Shown here: positions 8,814 through 17,405 of the stretch, piece by piece | Layout: the number at the start of each line of letters is the position of its first letter | Numbering within the stretch: position 1 is the first letter of the stretch | Source of the DNA: Bacteroides sp. | GTDB lineage: Bacteria > Bacteroidota > Bacteroidia > Bacteroidales > Muribaculaceae | Direction of reading: 5' to 3' | Assembly: GCA_014802175.1 (NCBI GenBank) | Contig: JAAVCU010000021.1 | Coordinates: forward strand, 17,879 to 63,358 | DNA length: 45,480 nucleotides | Translations under genes and position numbers: made by a program | Notes under the pieces: generated by a model | What the model saw: only the letters and a program-made list of their open reading frames with translations | Database searches by the model: none | Told to the model about the DNA's origin: nothing

Positions 8814-10613
8814 ATGAATAAAAATATTATTCTCGGAGCGGCAGCTATCGCTCTTTCAGTTGGTTCTCTGACCGCTGCAACCAAACCGGCATTGTCCAAA
8901 CTCAACATCTCCAATATCTGCCCTCCGGGTCTGTTTCAGGGCAACATGGCATTTATCGATGCCAATAACGACGGCAACCTTGAACTTCTTGTGAAGGGTC
9001 GCGATGTGCCCAACGGATGGGCAACCACTATCAAACTCTTGTCGGGCGACGGCTACGGTTACACCGCAGGCGCGGATATCTCGGACCCCGACGGATGCTC
9101 ATGGCAGCGAGTAGTGGTGCCGATTGACTACAACGCAGATGGCAACATCGACTTCATCCTCGGCAGTTCATGGAATGCCAAACTGATGCAGGGAGATGGT
9201 AGCGGCAACTTCACTATGGTGGACACCGAACTCTTCAAACTTGATGGAGAAATCAGTATTGATGGCTCGGATGGTGAAAGATGGTATTGCGGCTTGACAG
9301 CTGTGGCTGACTTCAATGGTGATGGTTATCCGGATATCGTCACATTCTGTGGCAATCCCCGCGAGGATCAGGGTGAGCCGGTGCTTTTCATAAATAAAGG
9401 TGGCACCGGAGAGTTTGAGAAGATGGCGGGAATCGGACTCAATCCTCAGCGTGGAGGCACAATGGCTGTCGGTGATTTCAACAAAGATGGGTATCCTGAC
9501 CTCGCAGTGTTGGGCTGGATCGACAACGACCGCGTACGTCTTTACAAGAACGATGGCAACGGTATGTTTGAGGAAACCTGCTCTGCCAATTTTGATGAAC
9601 TCAATGCCGGAACCGAGAATGGCTACATAATGTTTGTTGATGCCGACAACGATGGTTGGCTCGATGTCTTCGTAACCGGCGAATCCTGCCCCCAAGGATG
9701 GGCTAAGCAGGCTGCGCTCTATAAGAACAACAACGGCACTGCTTTCACCAAAATCGAAGGACTCGATTTCCCGGGAGTGAAGGCTGCCGGAGCAGACTGG
9801 GCTGACCTCAACGGTGATGGTCTGATGGATATCGTTTACGCAGGTGAAAGCGATAACGGTGAGATTTGCGTGGTTGCTTACGCAAATGGCGATGGCACAT
9901 TCACTGTAAACAACGAGATTATTGCAGGTCACCGTGGTGGAGCTTCAGTGGCGATTGCAGATTTCAACAACAACTTCAAGCCGGATGTTGCAGTGATGGG
10001 TTACGGCAACGGCGATCTGTTCGAGCTTTATAACAACGCCACCTCACGTGGCACATATTCCGCCCCTTCTGCACCGGCAAATCCTGTGTGCGAGGCTAAA
10101 GGTAACAAGACAGAATTCCGTTGGGAAGCAGGTTCCGACAAAGTGGCTCCCGAGGCTGCTCTCCGTTATAACCTCTATGTTAAGACTAAAGAAGGCAAAG
10201 TGTTCTGCACAGTTCCGGCTGATCCCACAACCGGGAAACTCCTTCAGGGCGACGTTCACGCGGCTTCAACAGCTCTCACTCGCACACTCAATATCAAGAA
10301 AGATGACATTGCTGAGTGGGGTGTTCAGACAATCAATTCGGCTCGACTTGTCAGCGAATTTGCCAAAGGCACGGATGCAGGTTCCGGCGTTGCTGAGATC
10401 AATACCGAGTCGTTCAGTGTGGTGTATGCCGGTGGAATCCTCTCTGCAAGTGCTGATTCTGAGGTTGCAGCATACGATATGTCAGGTGCAAAAGTAGCAT
10501 CGTTTGCACTCGCAGCAGGCGAAAATGCTGCTCTGAACCTTGAAAATGGTGTCTATTTGCTCGTAGCCAAATGCGCTGATGCGGTGAAAACACTTAAAAT
10601 TGTGGTAAAATAA
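8814..10613 (+). CDS. Secreted seven-bladed FG-GAP/VCBS repeat protein with T9SS-like C-terminus
   Basis: A 599-residue exported protein with signal peptide (about 1-21). I count seven calcium-loop repeats (DANNDGN, DYNADGN, DFNGDGY, DFNKDGY, DADNDGW, DLNGDGL and a degenerate DFNNNFK), which fits one integrin-like seven-bladed propeller. A fibronectin-like module follows (about residues 420-515, RYNLYVKTKEGKVFCTVPADPTTGK), and then a C-terminal beta-domain (DMSGAKVASFALAAGENAALNLENGVYLLV, ending TLKIVVK) resembling type IX secretion sorting domains. Propeller and linker are clearly paralogous to those of the PLC proteins at 22450 and 25534, but there is no catalytic domain. It sits where SusE/SusF-type surface binding proteins usually sit, so glycan binding is plausible, although it has no lipobox. 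Enzymatic activity is not evident. Confidence 0.85.
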   Translation: MNKNIILGAAAIALSVGSLTAATKPALSKLNISNICPPGLFQGNMAFIDANNDGNLELLVKGRDVPNGWATTIKLLSGDGYGYTAGADISDPDGCSWQRVVVPIDYNADGNIDFILGSSWNAKLMQGDGSGNFTMVDTELFKLDGEISIDGSDGERWYCGLTAVADFNGDGYPDIVTFCGNPREDQGEPVLFINKGGTGEFEKMAGIGLNPQRGGTMAVGDFNKDGYPDLAVLGWIDNDRVRLYKNDGNGMFEETCSANFDELNAGTENGYIMFVDADNDGWLDVFVTGESCPQGWAKQAALYKNNNGTAFTKIEGLDFPGVKAAGADWADLNGDGLMDIVYAGESDNGEICVVAYANGDGTFTVNNEIIAGHRGGASVAIADFNNNFKPDVAVMGYGNGDLFELYNNATSRGTYSAPSAPANPVCEAKGNKTEFRWEAGSDKVAPEAALRYNLYVKTKEGKVFCTVPADPTTGKLLQGDVHAASTALTRTLNIKKDDIAEWGVQTINSARLVSEFAKGTDAGSGVAEINTESFSVVYAGGILSASADSEVAAYDMSGAKVASFALAAGENAALNLENGVYLLVAKCADAVKTLKIVVK

Positions 10614-10644
10614 TATTGTAAGGTTTTAAGATTATTGCTAACTT

Positions 10645-10694
10645 AGTTGTCAGTTCCCGGTTGTCGGAAGGCAGACAGTCGGGAACTGAGAACT
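10645..10694 (+). repeat. Heptamer-derived inverted repeat forming a 16-bp hairpin
   Basis: The left arm is built of 7-base units AGTTGTC, AGTTCCC and GGTTGTC (10645-10665); the right arm is the reverse complement of AGTTCTC, AGTTCCC and GACTGTC (10674-10694). The arms pair over 10650-10665 and 10674-10689, giving 16 pairs of which 2 are G-T, with an 8-base loop. It may act as a terminator or RNA stabiliser between the VCBS and GH-D genes. No T-run follows. Confidence 0.75.
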
Positions 10695-10763
10695 ATATCA
10701 CTGAGTTGTTTGATCAACTCGAGAAAGAGCAAAATCTAAATCTAATACTTATCAGACTAACTT

Positions 10764-13175
10764 ATGAAATATCAGAGACTCATTTCAATGCTTGCAGGAG
10801 CGGCATTTGTGTCATCGGCTATGGGCGCTTCCGGCGACATCACCGACGGTGTGTGGAATATCCAATTTGACGATGCTTCCAAAACCGCAAGTTACTCCTG
10901 CAACGGAAAGGTTCTTTTAAAAGGTGTTTATGTATCAGCTACATTACCGGATGGCACTATTCTCGAGTCCAATACGTATCCGGAGGTGAATCTGACCAAA
11001 ACTCCTGTTACCGATGCTTTTGGATCCGGCACACGTTACACGTATGTGTTCAGCGGGCTCGCGGGAAAAAACAATCTGGAGCAGTCGTTCTATATCTATC
11101 CTGATCTCCCCTATATGCTTGCAGAGGCAACGATGGTGTCTCCCTCCGGGACAACTTCTGCCATTGAAGTGTGTCCGATCGTTACAAAGACCTCAACGAC
11201 CCTTCCTCTCGCCACAAGTGGTAACCGCATCTATGATATGCCCTTTGCAAACGACAACTGGGCAACTTTCTCCACAACACCCTGGTCTGTTTCGCAACCG
11301 CTGACCTCCTGTGAGGCAACCGCCATGTTCAACGTCGGCTCAAGAAATGGTCTGGTGATCGGTTCTGTTGACCATTCCACATGGAAATCGGCAGTGGTCG
11401 TAACCCCGAACGGCTCGAACCGCGTGCGCAACCTTAAGGCGCAGGCCGGATATATCAGCAAACGCACATGGGATGTTATTGACAACAAGGCGTCTTCCAC
11501 ACATCATGGTGAAGTGAAAGGAGAGCGTGTCTCTTCTCCCAAATTTATGGTAGGCTGGTTCGACGACTGGCGCACCGGTCTTGAGACGTATGGTGAGGCC
11601 AATACTGTGTTGTGTCCGAAATATGAATGGACAGAAGATGAATCCCTTTTCGGCTGGCAGTCGTGGGGTGGCATGGAATGGGGTCTCAATTATAACTCTG
11701 CCATGAGCCTTCTTGACTTCTTCGAGAAGGAGCTGCTCCCGGTTGGTTTCCATAACAAGAAAGGAAGATGTCATATAGTGCTCGACTCCGGATGGAATGC
11801 GCTTGACGACAATCAGCTTCGTAAATTCGCCAACAAGTGTAAGGAACTCGGTTTGGTGGCAGGTATTTACGACACCCCCTTCTCTTACTGGGGCGGCGAG
11901 GATGATTGCAAGAACAACAACTATTGGGGCGATGCCGATTGCAATTTAGGAGAAGTTGTTCTTAAGACAGGGGGACGCTACCGTCAGATAAATGGTATGT
12001 CGCTCGACCCAACTCACCCTAAGATCAAGGAGTTTATACGTCAGAAATATCAGAAATTCCGTAACTTAGGTTTTGGTTTTCTGAAGATCGACTTCATGAA
12101 CAATGGTTCTCAGGAGGCAGACCGCTTCTATGATCCTAATATCACCACCGGTATGCAGGCATACAACTACGGTATGGATTACATCAAGGAATTTGCGGGT
12201 GATATGATGCTCGATTTCTCTATTGCACCGATCTTCCCCGCCAAGGCGCATGTGCGCCGTATCGGTTGTGACGCCTGGGGTGATCTTCCGCAGTCAATGT
12301 ACACTTTGAACTGTATCAACGGATCCTGGTGGCTCGATCGTGTGTATGCTTTCAACGACCCTGATCACATGTGTCTCTCGAAGGTTCCGTTCTCAGGTAA
12401 AGGGTCCAACGACGAGCAGGAGGCACGCATACGCTACTGCTGTGGTCTTATGACAGGTATGACACTCCTTGGCGGCACGTACGCTTACGAAGGTGATGTA
12501 GTAAATAACTATGGTCATGTTGTTGGCTCGGATGCAGAGCGTGCGCGCGCTGTGAAATTTGCATCGAACAAGGGTCTGACGAAACTCGGACAGGAGGGTC
12601 GCTCATTCCGTCCGGTAGAGGGCACATTCAATTTCAAGAATACACTTTATTCTAAAGATGATCTCTCATGTGACAATGAATTTATCCTTGATGCTCCCGA
12701 TGCCTTCTATTACGTTGTGTTCAACTATGGCACAGATGGCTCCGGGATCCTCAATAAAGATGTGGATTTCGCCCGCCTTGGAATTGATCCGGCAGATTTT
12801 GTGAATGTGACCGAACTTTGGACCGGAAGCACATCAGCTCCGGCATCTCTCAAAGTGAATGTACCGGTTAAGGATGTAAGGATTTATCGTTTTGAGAAAG
12901 CAAATTTCGACAGCAGCGGGGTTGCCGAGACAATGGTCGACGACGTGGAAAACAGTGTCGTAATCGGAAAATCCGGCAATGGATTGCAAATCAATGCCAA
13001 TTCATCTATAGATAATGTAGAGGTTTACTCCATCGAGGGAATCTCTTTGAAATCGGTTAAGACCGGGGGAGCAGAGTGCTCCCTCGGCCTCTCCCTTGAT
13101 TCTGCAAATGGCGTGGTGATCGTAAAGGTCACTCTTGAAAACGGCTATGTCAAGACTGCGAAACTAAGTAATTAA
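10764..13175 (+). CDS. Clan GH-D (GH27/GH36-like) alpha-galactosidase-type enzyme, secreted
   Basis: An 803-residue secreted protein: signal peptide (about 1-21), a beta-sandwich N-terminal domain to about 270, and a TIM barrel beginning near LFGWQSWGGMEWGLNYN. The barrel carries FGFLKIDFMNNGSQ, where D443 fits the clan GH-D nucleophile, and VRRIGCDAWGD, where D503 fits the acid/base, then FNDPDHM, which recalls the GH27 NDPDM motif. Residues from about 715 to the end form a beta-rich tail (VYSIEGISLKSVKTGG) like a type IX sorting domain. It is distant from the classic GH36 at 17406. The likely reaction is removal of alpha-linked galactose or N-acetylgalactosamine, but the subfamily is uncertain and a raffinose-synthase-like member is possible. 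It is 150 bp after the VCBS gene. Confidence 0.75.
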   Translation: MKYQRLISMLAGAAFVSSAMGASGDITDGVWNIQFDDASKTASYSCNGKVLLKGVYVSATLPDGTILESNTYPEVNLTKTPVTDAFGSGTRYTYVFSGLAGKNNLEQSFYIYPDLPYMLAEATMVSPSGTTSAIEVCPIVTKTSTTLPLATSGNRIYDMPFANDNWATFSTTPWSVSQPLTSCEATAMFNVGSRNGLVIGSVDHSTWKSAVVVTPNGSNRVRNLKAQAGYISKRTWDVIDNKASSTHHGEVKGERVSSPKFMVGWFDDWRTGLETYGEANTVLCPKYEWTEDESLFGWQSWGGMEWGLNYNSAMSLLDFFEKELLPVGFHNKKGRCHIVLDSGWNALDDNQLRKFANKCKELGLVAGIYDTPFSYWGGEDDCKNNNYWGDADCNLGEVVLKTGGRYRQINGMSLDPTHPKIKEFIRQKYQKFRNLGFGFLKIDFMNNGSQEADRFYDPNITTGMQAYNYGMDYIKEFAGDMMLDFSIAPIFPAKAHVRRIGCDAWGDLPQSMYTLNCINGSWWLDRVYAFNDPDHMCLSKVPFSGKGSNDEQEARIRYCCGLMTGMTLLGGTYAYEGDVVNNYGHVVGSDAERARAVKFASNKGLTKLGQEGRSFRPVEGTFNFKNTLYSKDDLSCDNEFILDAPDAFYYVVFNYGTDGSGILNKDVDFARLGIDPADFVNVTELWTGSTSAPASLKVNVPVKDVRIYRFEKANFDSSGVAETMVDDVENSVVIGKSGNGLQINANSSIDNVEVYSIEGISLKSVKTGGAECSLGLSLDSANGVVIVKVTLENGYVKTAKLSN

Positions 13176-13276
13176 TGATTAATTATTTTTCATAGTTATC
13201 TATCACCTATCGCCTATCGCCTAAAACCTACCGCCTATCACCTAAACCCTAACCCCTATCACCTAATCCCTATCAT
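13172..13276 (+). repeat. Heptamer tandem array, 15 units, abutting the HTCS start codon
   Basis: An exact 7-base period runs from the stop codon of the GH-D gene to one base before the HTCS ATG. The core, 13200-13276, is 11 units: CTATCAC, CTATCGC, CTATCGC, CTAAAAC, CTACCGC, CTATCAC, CTAAACC, CTAACCC, CTATCAC, CTAATCC, CTATCAT. Four AT-rich units (13172-13199: TTAATGA, TTAATTA, TTTTTCA, TAGTTAT) precede it in the same phase. No promoter box or ribosome site is visible inside. Confidence 0.9.
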
Positions 13277-13277
13277 A

Positions 13278-16200
13278 ATGTCGTTTGTCGGTCGGATGCT
13301 ATTCCTGCTGTCGGTGATGATCATTTCGTTGCCGGCATATTGCGTAGAGAAGACTTATTCGTTCAAGCATATCAATTCAACTCACGGGTTGTCGGCAAGT
13401 TATGTGAAAAGTATCTTGCGCGACTCGCGCGGCTTCGTGTGGTTTGGAACCAAGAATGGGCTCAATGTCTACAACGGGTTTGACATCGAGCGTCTGAAGT
13501 GCTTTGATTATGAAAAGAAACACGGCAACGACAACATCGGTGCCCTTTACGAAGATAAGGATGGTAAAATATGGATCGGAACAGACAGGGGTATATTCAC
13601 TTTGACCCCGGCTGATCCGAAGTTCAGGTATATCGACACACAAACTGCCGACGGCATGTTTGTCAACAACTATGTGCTCCGCATATCGGGCGATGACGAC
13701 GGCAATGTGTGGGTGCTATCTCCGACGCAGGGTTTCTTCCGTTATCACGACAATAAGGTTGATTACTTTGCTAATCCGGCGCACAACGACGGGCAGGAGT
13801 TTTACATAGATTTTGCCCTTACTCCTGCGGGGAATGTCTACGCCGTAACTAACAAATCGGATATATATCTTTATAAGAAAGGGGATAAGAAGTTTACAAA
13901 GATATCTTCGACACCCGTAGATCCGTCGGATTCGCGCAATGCCCTCAAGATCGTTTCCGATGGTGGCGACAACTTCTATATTGCTACACTCGACGGCCAT
14001 CTGTATAAATTCAATCCACGACGCGACAAGACGCCCTCGCCTATAAAATTCAGCGGTTCGGGAAATGTCTATTTGATGGATGTGGCTCTTGTGGATAATG
14101 ATCTGTGGGTTGGTACTCACAATGGTCTCCATATCCTTGATCTAACAGATGGAACAGAATCAAAAGTTACCGAGAATCCGCTGGATCCATTCTCGTTGGC
14201 AGACAATTCACTCTCTACGATCTATCGTGACTATGAGGGGCATGTATGGCTCGGCACCGCTTTCTCAGGAGTGGAGTTTCTTTCCAACAATCCATTCCGC
14301 TTCAATGTGATAGGAAGGTCGGCAGGATTATCGAGCCTGCGCGTGCGTGGCATTGCGATCACCGACGATGGCAAGATCTGGATAGGCACGGAAAACAACG
14401 GTCTGAACCGCCTTGACCCGGCAACCGGGCAAGTAACCTTCCCGATCAAAAGTCCGGCCGGCAGCAGCGGTGTGATGCACTTTGTGCAGGCCGATGGTAA
14501 TAAAATCTATGCCGGGTTCACCGGTAATGGGGTCATAGAGAGTTCTCCTGCCAACCCCTCCGGAGTTCAACTTCCGGTTGCTGAAGTTCCCAATGGGGAC
14601 GGCAGCGGTTATTGCTATCTTAAAGACTCCTCCGGCACGGAATGGATAGGCAGCGGAGGTGCGATGGTACGTCGTCGACCGGGAGAACAGAAGTTTACGA
14701 AAGTCGATGAACTTGCCGGTTACTGGTCGTTTACCATATTTGAGGACAGCGACGGATATATCTGGGTCGGAACCATGGGTAACGGCTTGTGGAAACATGA
14801 TCCGAAGAAAGGAACATTCCATAATTACACCTACGATGACGGCGAGGGGAGTCCGAAGGGATTGCGTTCAAACTCCATAACTGCCATAATGCAGGATAGT
14901 AAAGGGAATCTATGGCTCTCTACCGATCGCGGAGGGTTGAGCCGTTACAATAAGCAGACCGATGATTTCACCACCTATTCAATCGAGGAGGGATTGCCCG
15001 ACAACGTGGTTTACAATGTGCTGGAGGATTCACGCGGTTTCCTCTGGTTCGGCACCAACAAAGGTCTTGTCAAATTCAATCCCGACACACATTCAATAAA
15101 AGTATTCTCGATGGCAGATGGTTTGCCGTTCGATGAATTCAGTTATAACTCGGCGGCTGTCGACCCGAAGGGATTGTTCTATTTCGGTGGAGTGAACGGT
15201 ATCATCTCATTCAATCCTCTGCTCGACAATCTCACGGAGAAACCGCATCCGGTTTATTTCACAGGCGTTCAGTTGCTGGAGTCAAATCCGCTTGACGGTA
15301 AGGAGGGGATAGGTGGGCTCGCATCGGGTCAGAGCGTCACGCTTCCGAGTGATTACGCGAGCTTCAGCATCACCGTGGCATCGCCGGAATACGGTGTCAT
15401 AGGTCAGAAATTCTTTTATTACCGCTTGCTCCCCGTGAATCAGGAGTGGACGCGCATGGATGGAAACAAGATCACGTTCGCCAACCTTGCATCCGGTAAT
15501 TACACTCTTGAGGTAAGATATGGAGATGGCGAAAATGCTTCGGTAAATCAGTTGCACATAAAGATCCTGCCGCCGTGGTGGCGTTCCACATGGGCCATAG
15601 TGGCGTATATCGTCATACTCATAATGGCAGTGATCCTGCTCGTGCTGCTTCTTCAGCTGCGCAACAAACGCAAGATTGCCGAACGCGAACAACGTTTCTC
15701 AATCTCCAAGGAGAAGGAGCTTTATCGCAACAAGGTGAACTTCTTCACCGAGATTGCCCACGAGATCCGCACACCCCTCTCGCTTATCGATATCCCGCTG
15801 GAGGCACTTGAGGAGATGGACCTGAAAGATGAGCAGGCAAAGAAATATGTGGAGGTGATGAGGCAGAATACTTCGCGTCTGCTTCAGCTTACCACCCAGC
15901 TCCTTGATTTCCAGAAGATAGATTCGAGTCGACTCACGCTCAAACCGGAATGTGTGGATATCACATCGCTGCTCAATCAGACCATAGACCGCTTTGAGCC
16001 CACGATACGCCTGAGCGGAAAGAATGTGGTGCGCAACATCCCCGATACTCATATCCGCGCATGTCTCGACAAAGAGGCACTCACCAAGATCATAAGCAAT
16101 CTGCTTAACAACGCACTCAAATATTCACATCACGACATCGAGGTGACACTTGCCACTGAAGAGAAGACCTTCTCCATATCCGTGGCGAGCGATGGAGAGA

Positions 16201-17267
16201 AGATCGCCACCGGAGAGCGCGACCGCATCTTCGAGGCTTTCTATCAGACGTTGGATGCCAAGCAGGAGAACAATGGTGTCGGCATCGGTCTGCCGCTGTC
16301 GCGCTCACTTGCCGTGCTGCTCGGCGGTTCGCTGACTCTGTTGGATAATGCCGACGAGCGCAATGTGTTTGTGGTGACACTTCCCCTCAATTCGGAGCAG
16401 GTGCCGGAAACGGCGGTTGTCGATATGGAAAGCACCGATTATCTCCTTGAAGAGGAGTCGAACCAGACCAAAGAGCGTTCCGACGGCTACAGTGTGCTGT
16501 TGGTCGAGGATAACGACACCATCCGCAATATGCTTGCCGACCAGCTTCGCTCGCACTTCTTTGTCGACACAGCCTCCGATGGCGGTGCGGCGATGGAGAA
16601 ATTGCAGAAAAATCCCTTTGACATCGTTGTCACCGACATAATGATGCCCGGCATGGATGGTATGGAACTTTGCCGCCGCATCAAGGAGAATGCCGACCTG
16701 TCGCATCTGCCGGTGGTGTTCATAACCGCCAAGAACGATATGGACAGCAAGATCAAGGGTATTCAGGCAGGTGCGGAGGCTTATATCGAGAAGCCCTTCT
16801 CGGTGAAATATCTGCGTCAGCTCATAGGCTCGTTGCTCGACAACCGTCGCCGGGAACGTGAGAGCTTCTCGAAGAAACCTTTCTTCAATGTCGACAATAT
16901 GCAGATGAACAAGGCCGACGAGGAGTTCATGAATAAAGTTATCGATATCATCCACGAGCATATCAGCGAAGAGGACTTCAATGTGGAGACCCTCACCGAT
17001 GTGCTTTGCATGAGCCGGAGCAATCTGCTGCGTAAGATCAAATCGATTTTCAACCTCTCGCCGCTTGAGCTTATAAGATTGATCCGGTTGAAACGCGCCG
17101 CTGAATTGCTCAAGGAGGGTAAATACCGCATCGGCGAGATCTGTCAGATGGTCGGTATCGGTTCACCCTCTTATTTCAGCAAGCTATTCTTCCGTCAGTT
17201 TAACGTCACTCCAAAGGATTTCGCGATGCAATGTCAGGAGCAATCGCGGAAAAGTATGAACAATTAA
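13278..17267 (+). CDS. Hybrid two-component system sensor-regulator (HTCS)
   Basis: A 1329-residue one-protein sensor and regulator of the kind that controls Bacteroidetes glycan loci. Order: signal peptide (1-22), periplasmic double propeller of Reg_prop repeats (about 30-660; many copies of the type GFVWFGTKNGL), Y_Y_Y domain (about 680-765), transmembrane segment (about 770-792), HisKA with the phospho-acceptor H828 in AHEIRTPLS, HATPase with N-box SNLLNNALKYS, receiver domain with D1120 in VVTDIMMPGMDG, and a C-terminal AraC-type double helix-turn-helix ending in GSPSYFSKLFFRQFNVTPKDF. All key residues are present. The chosen ATG gives a good signal peptide and lies one base after a heptamer array. 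The locus-wide repeated promoter element is its probable target. Confidence 0.96.
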   Translation: MSFVGRMLFLLSVMIISLPAYCVEKTYSFKHINSTHGLSASYVKSILRDSRGFVWFGTKNGLNVYNGFDIERLKCFDYEKKHGNDNIGALYEDKDGKIWIGTDRGIFTLTPADPKFRYIDTQTADGMFVNNYVLRISGDDDGNVWVLSPTQGFFRYHDNKVDYFANPAHNDGQEFYIDFALTPAGNVYAVTNKSDIYLYKKGDKKFTKISSTPVDPSDSRNALKIVSDGGDNFYIATLDGHLYKFNPRRDKTPSPIKFSGSGNVYLMDVALVDNDLWVGTHNGLHILDLTDGTESKVTENPLDPFSLADNSLSTIYRDYEGHVWLGTAFSGVEFLSNNPFRFNVIGRSAGLSSLRVRGIAITDDGKIWIGTENNGLNRLDPATGQVTFPIKSPAGSSGVMHFVQADGNKIYAGFTGNGVIESSPANPSGVQLPVAEVPNGDGSGYCYLKDSSGTEWIGSGGAMVRRRPGEQKFTKVDELAGYWSFTIFEDSDGYIWVGTMGNGLWKHDPKKGTFHNYTYDDGEGSPKGLRSNSITAIMQDSKGNLWLSTDRGGLSRYNKQTDDFTTYSIEEGLPDNVVYNVLEDSRGFLWFGTNKGLVKFNPDTHSIKVFSMADGLPFDEFSYNSAAVDPKGLFYFGGVNGIISFNPLLDNLTEKPHPVYFTGVQLLESNPLDGKEGIGGLASGQSVTLPSDYASFSITVASPEYGVIGQKFFYYRLLPVNQEWTRMDGNKITFANLASGNYTLEVRYGDGENASVNQLHIKILPPWWRSTWAIVAYIVILIMAVILLVLLLQLRNKRKIAEREQRFSISKEKELYRNKVNFFTEIAHEIRTPLSLIDIPLEALEEMDLKDEQAKKYVEVMRQNTSRLLQLTTQLLDFQKIDSSRLTLKPECVDITSLLNQTIDRFEPTIRLSGKNVVRNIPDTHIRACLDKEALTKIISNLLNNALKYSHHDIEVTLATEEKTFSISVASDGEKIATGERDRIFEAFYQTLDAKQENNGVGIGLPLSRSLAVLLGGSLTLLDNADERNVFVVTLPLNSEQVPETAVVDMESTDYLLEEESNQTKERSDGYSVLLVEDNDTIRNMLADQLRSHFFVDTASDGGAAMEKLQKNPFDIVVTDIMMPGMDGMELCRRIKENADLSHLPVVFITAKNDMDSKIKGIQAGAEAYIEKPFSVKYLRQLIGSLLDNRRRERESFSKKPFFNVDNMQMNKADEEFMNKVIDIIHEHISEEDFNVETLTDVLCMSRSNLLRKIKSIFNLSPLELIRLIRLKRAAELLKEGKYRIGEICQMVGIGSPSYFSKLFFRQFNVTPKDFAMQCQEQSRKSMNN

Positions 17268-17287
17268 TGCGCTCATATAGGGCTTTG

Positions 17288-17352
17288 TGGGCGAATTTAC
17301 AAAAATCTGGAGCATTTGTATTTAAAAATTCGTTGTCTGAATAGTAACTTTG
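17288..17352 (+). promoter_or_regulatory. Promoter and candidate HTCS operator for the GH36-GH2 operon
   Basis: The -7 box TAACTTTG is at 17345-17352, followed by CGA. Two candidate half-sites lie above: TGGGCGAATTTAC (17288-17300) and TGGAGCATTTG (17308-17318), 20 bases apart; the second begins 37 bases before the -7 box. A CAAAA tract ends at 17304, 40 bases before the box. The tract AATTTACAAAA plus three bases plus TGGAG is matched at 25370-25388 with identical downstream spacing. No good -33 TTTG is seen, as expected for an activated promoter. Confidence 0.65.
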
Positions 17353-17405
17353 CGATACTGCAAAACAGCGAGTATTCAATTTAGACAATAACAACTAAAA
17401 TAATT

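Noticed and set aside
9168-9932. Antisense open frame of 254 codons inside the VCBS gene
   Set aside because: A shadow of the repeated Asp/Gly-rich coding sequence; no start context or homology signs.
10703-10720. Small hairpin GAGTTG-TTTGAT-CAACTC as a terminator
   Set aside because: Only 6 bp and no T-run; the larger hairpin just upstream is the stronger candidate.
13200-13276. Possible CRISPR array
   Set aside because: Units are 7 bases without spacers; no CRISPR repeat-spacer structure and no cas genes nearby.
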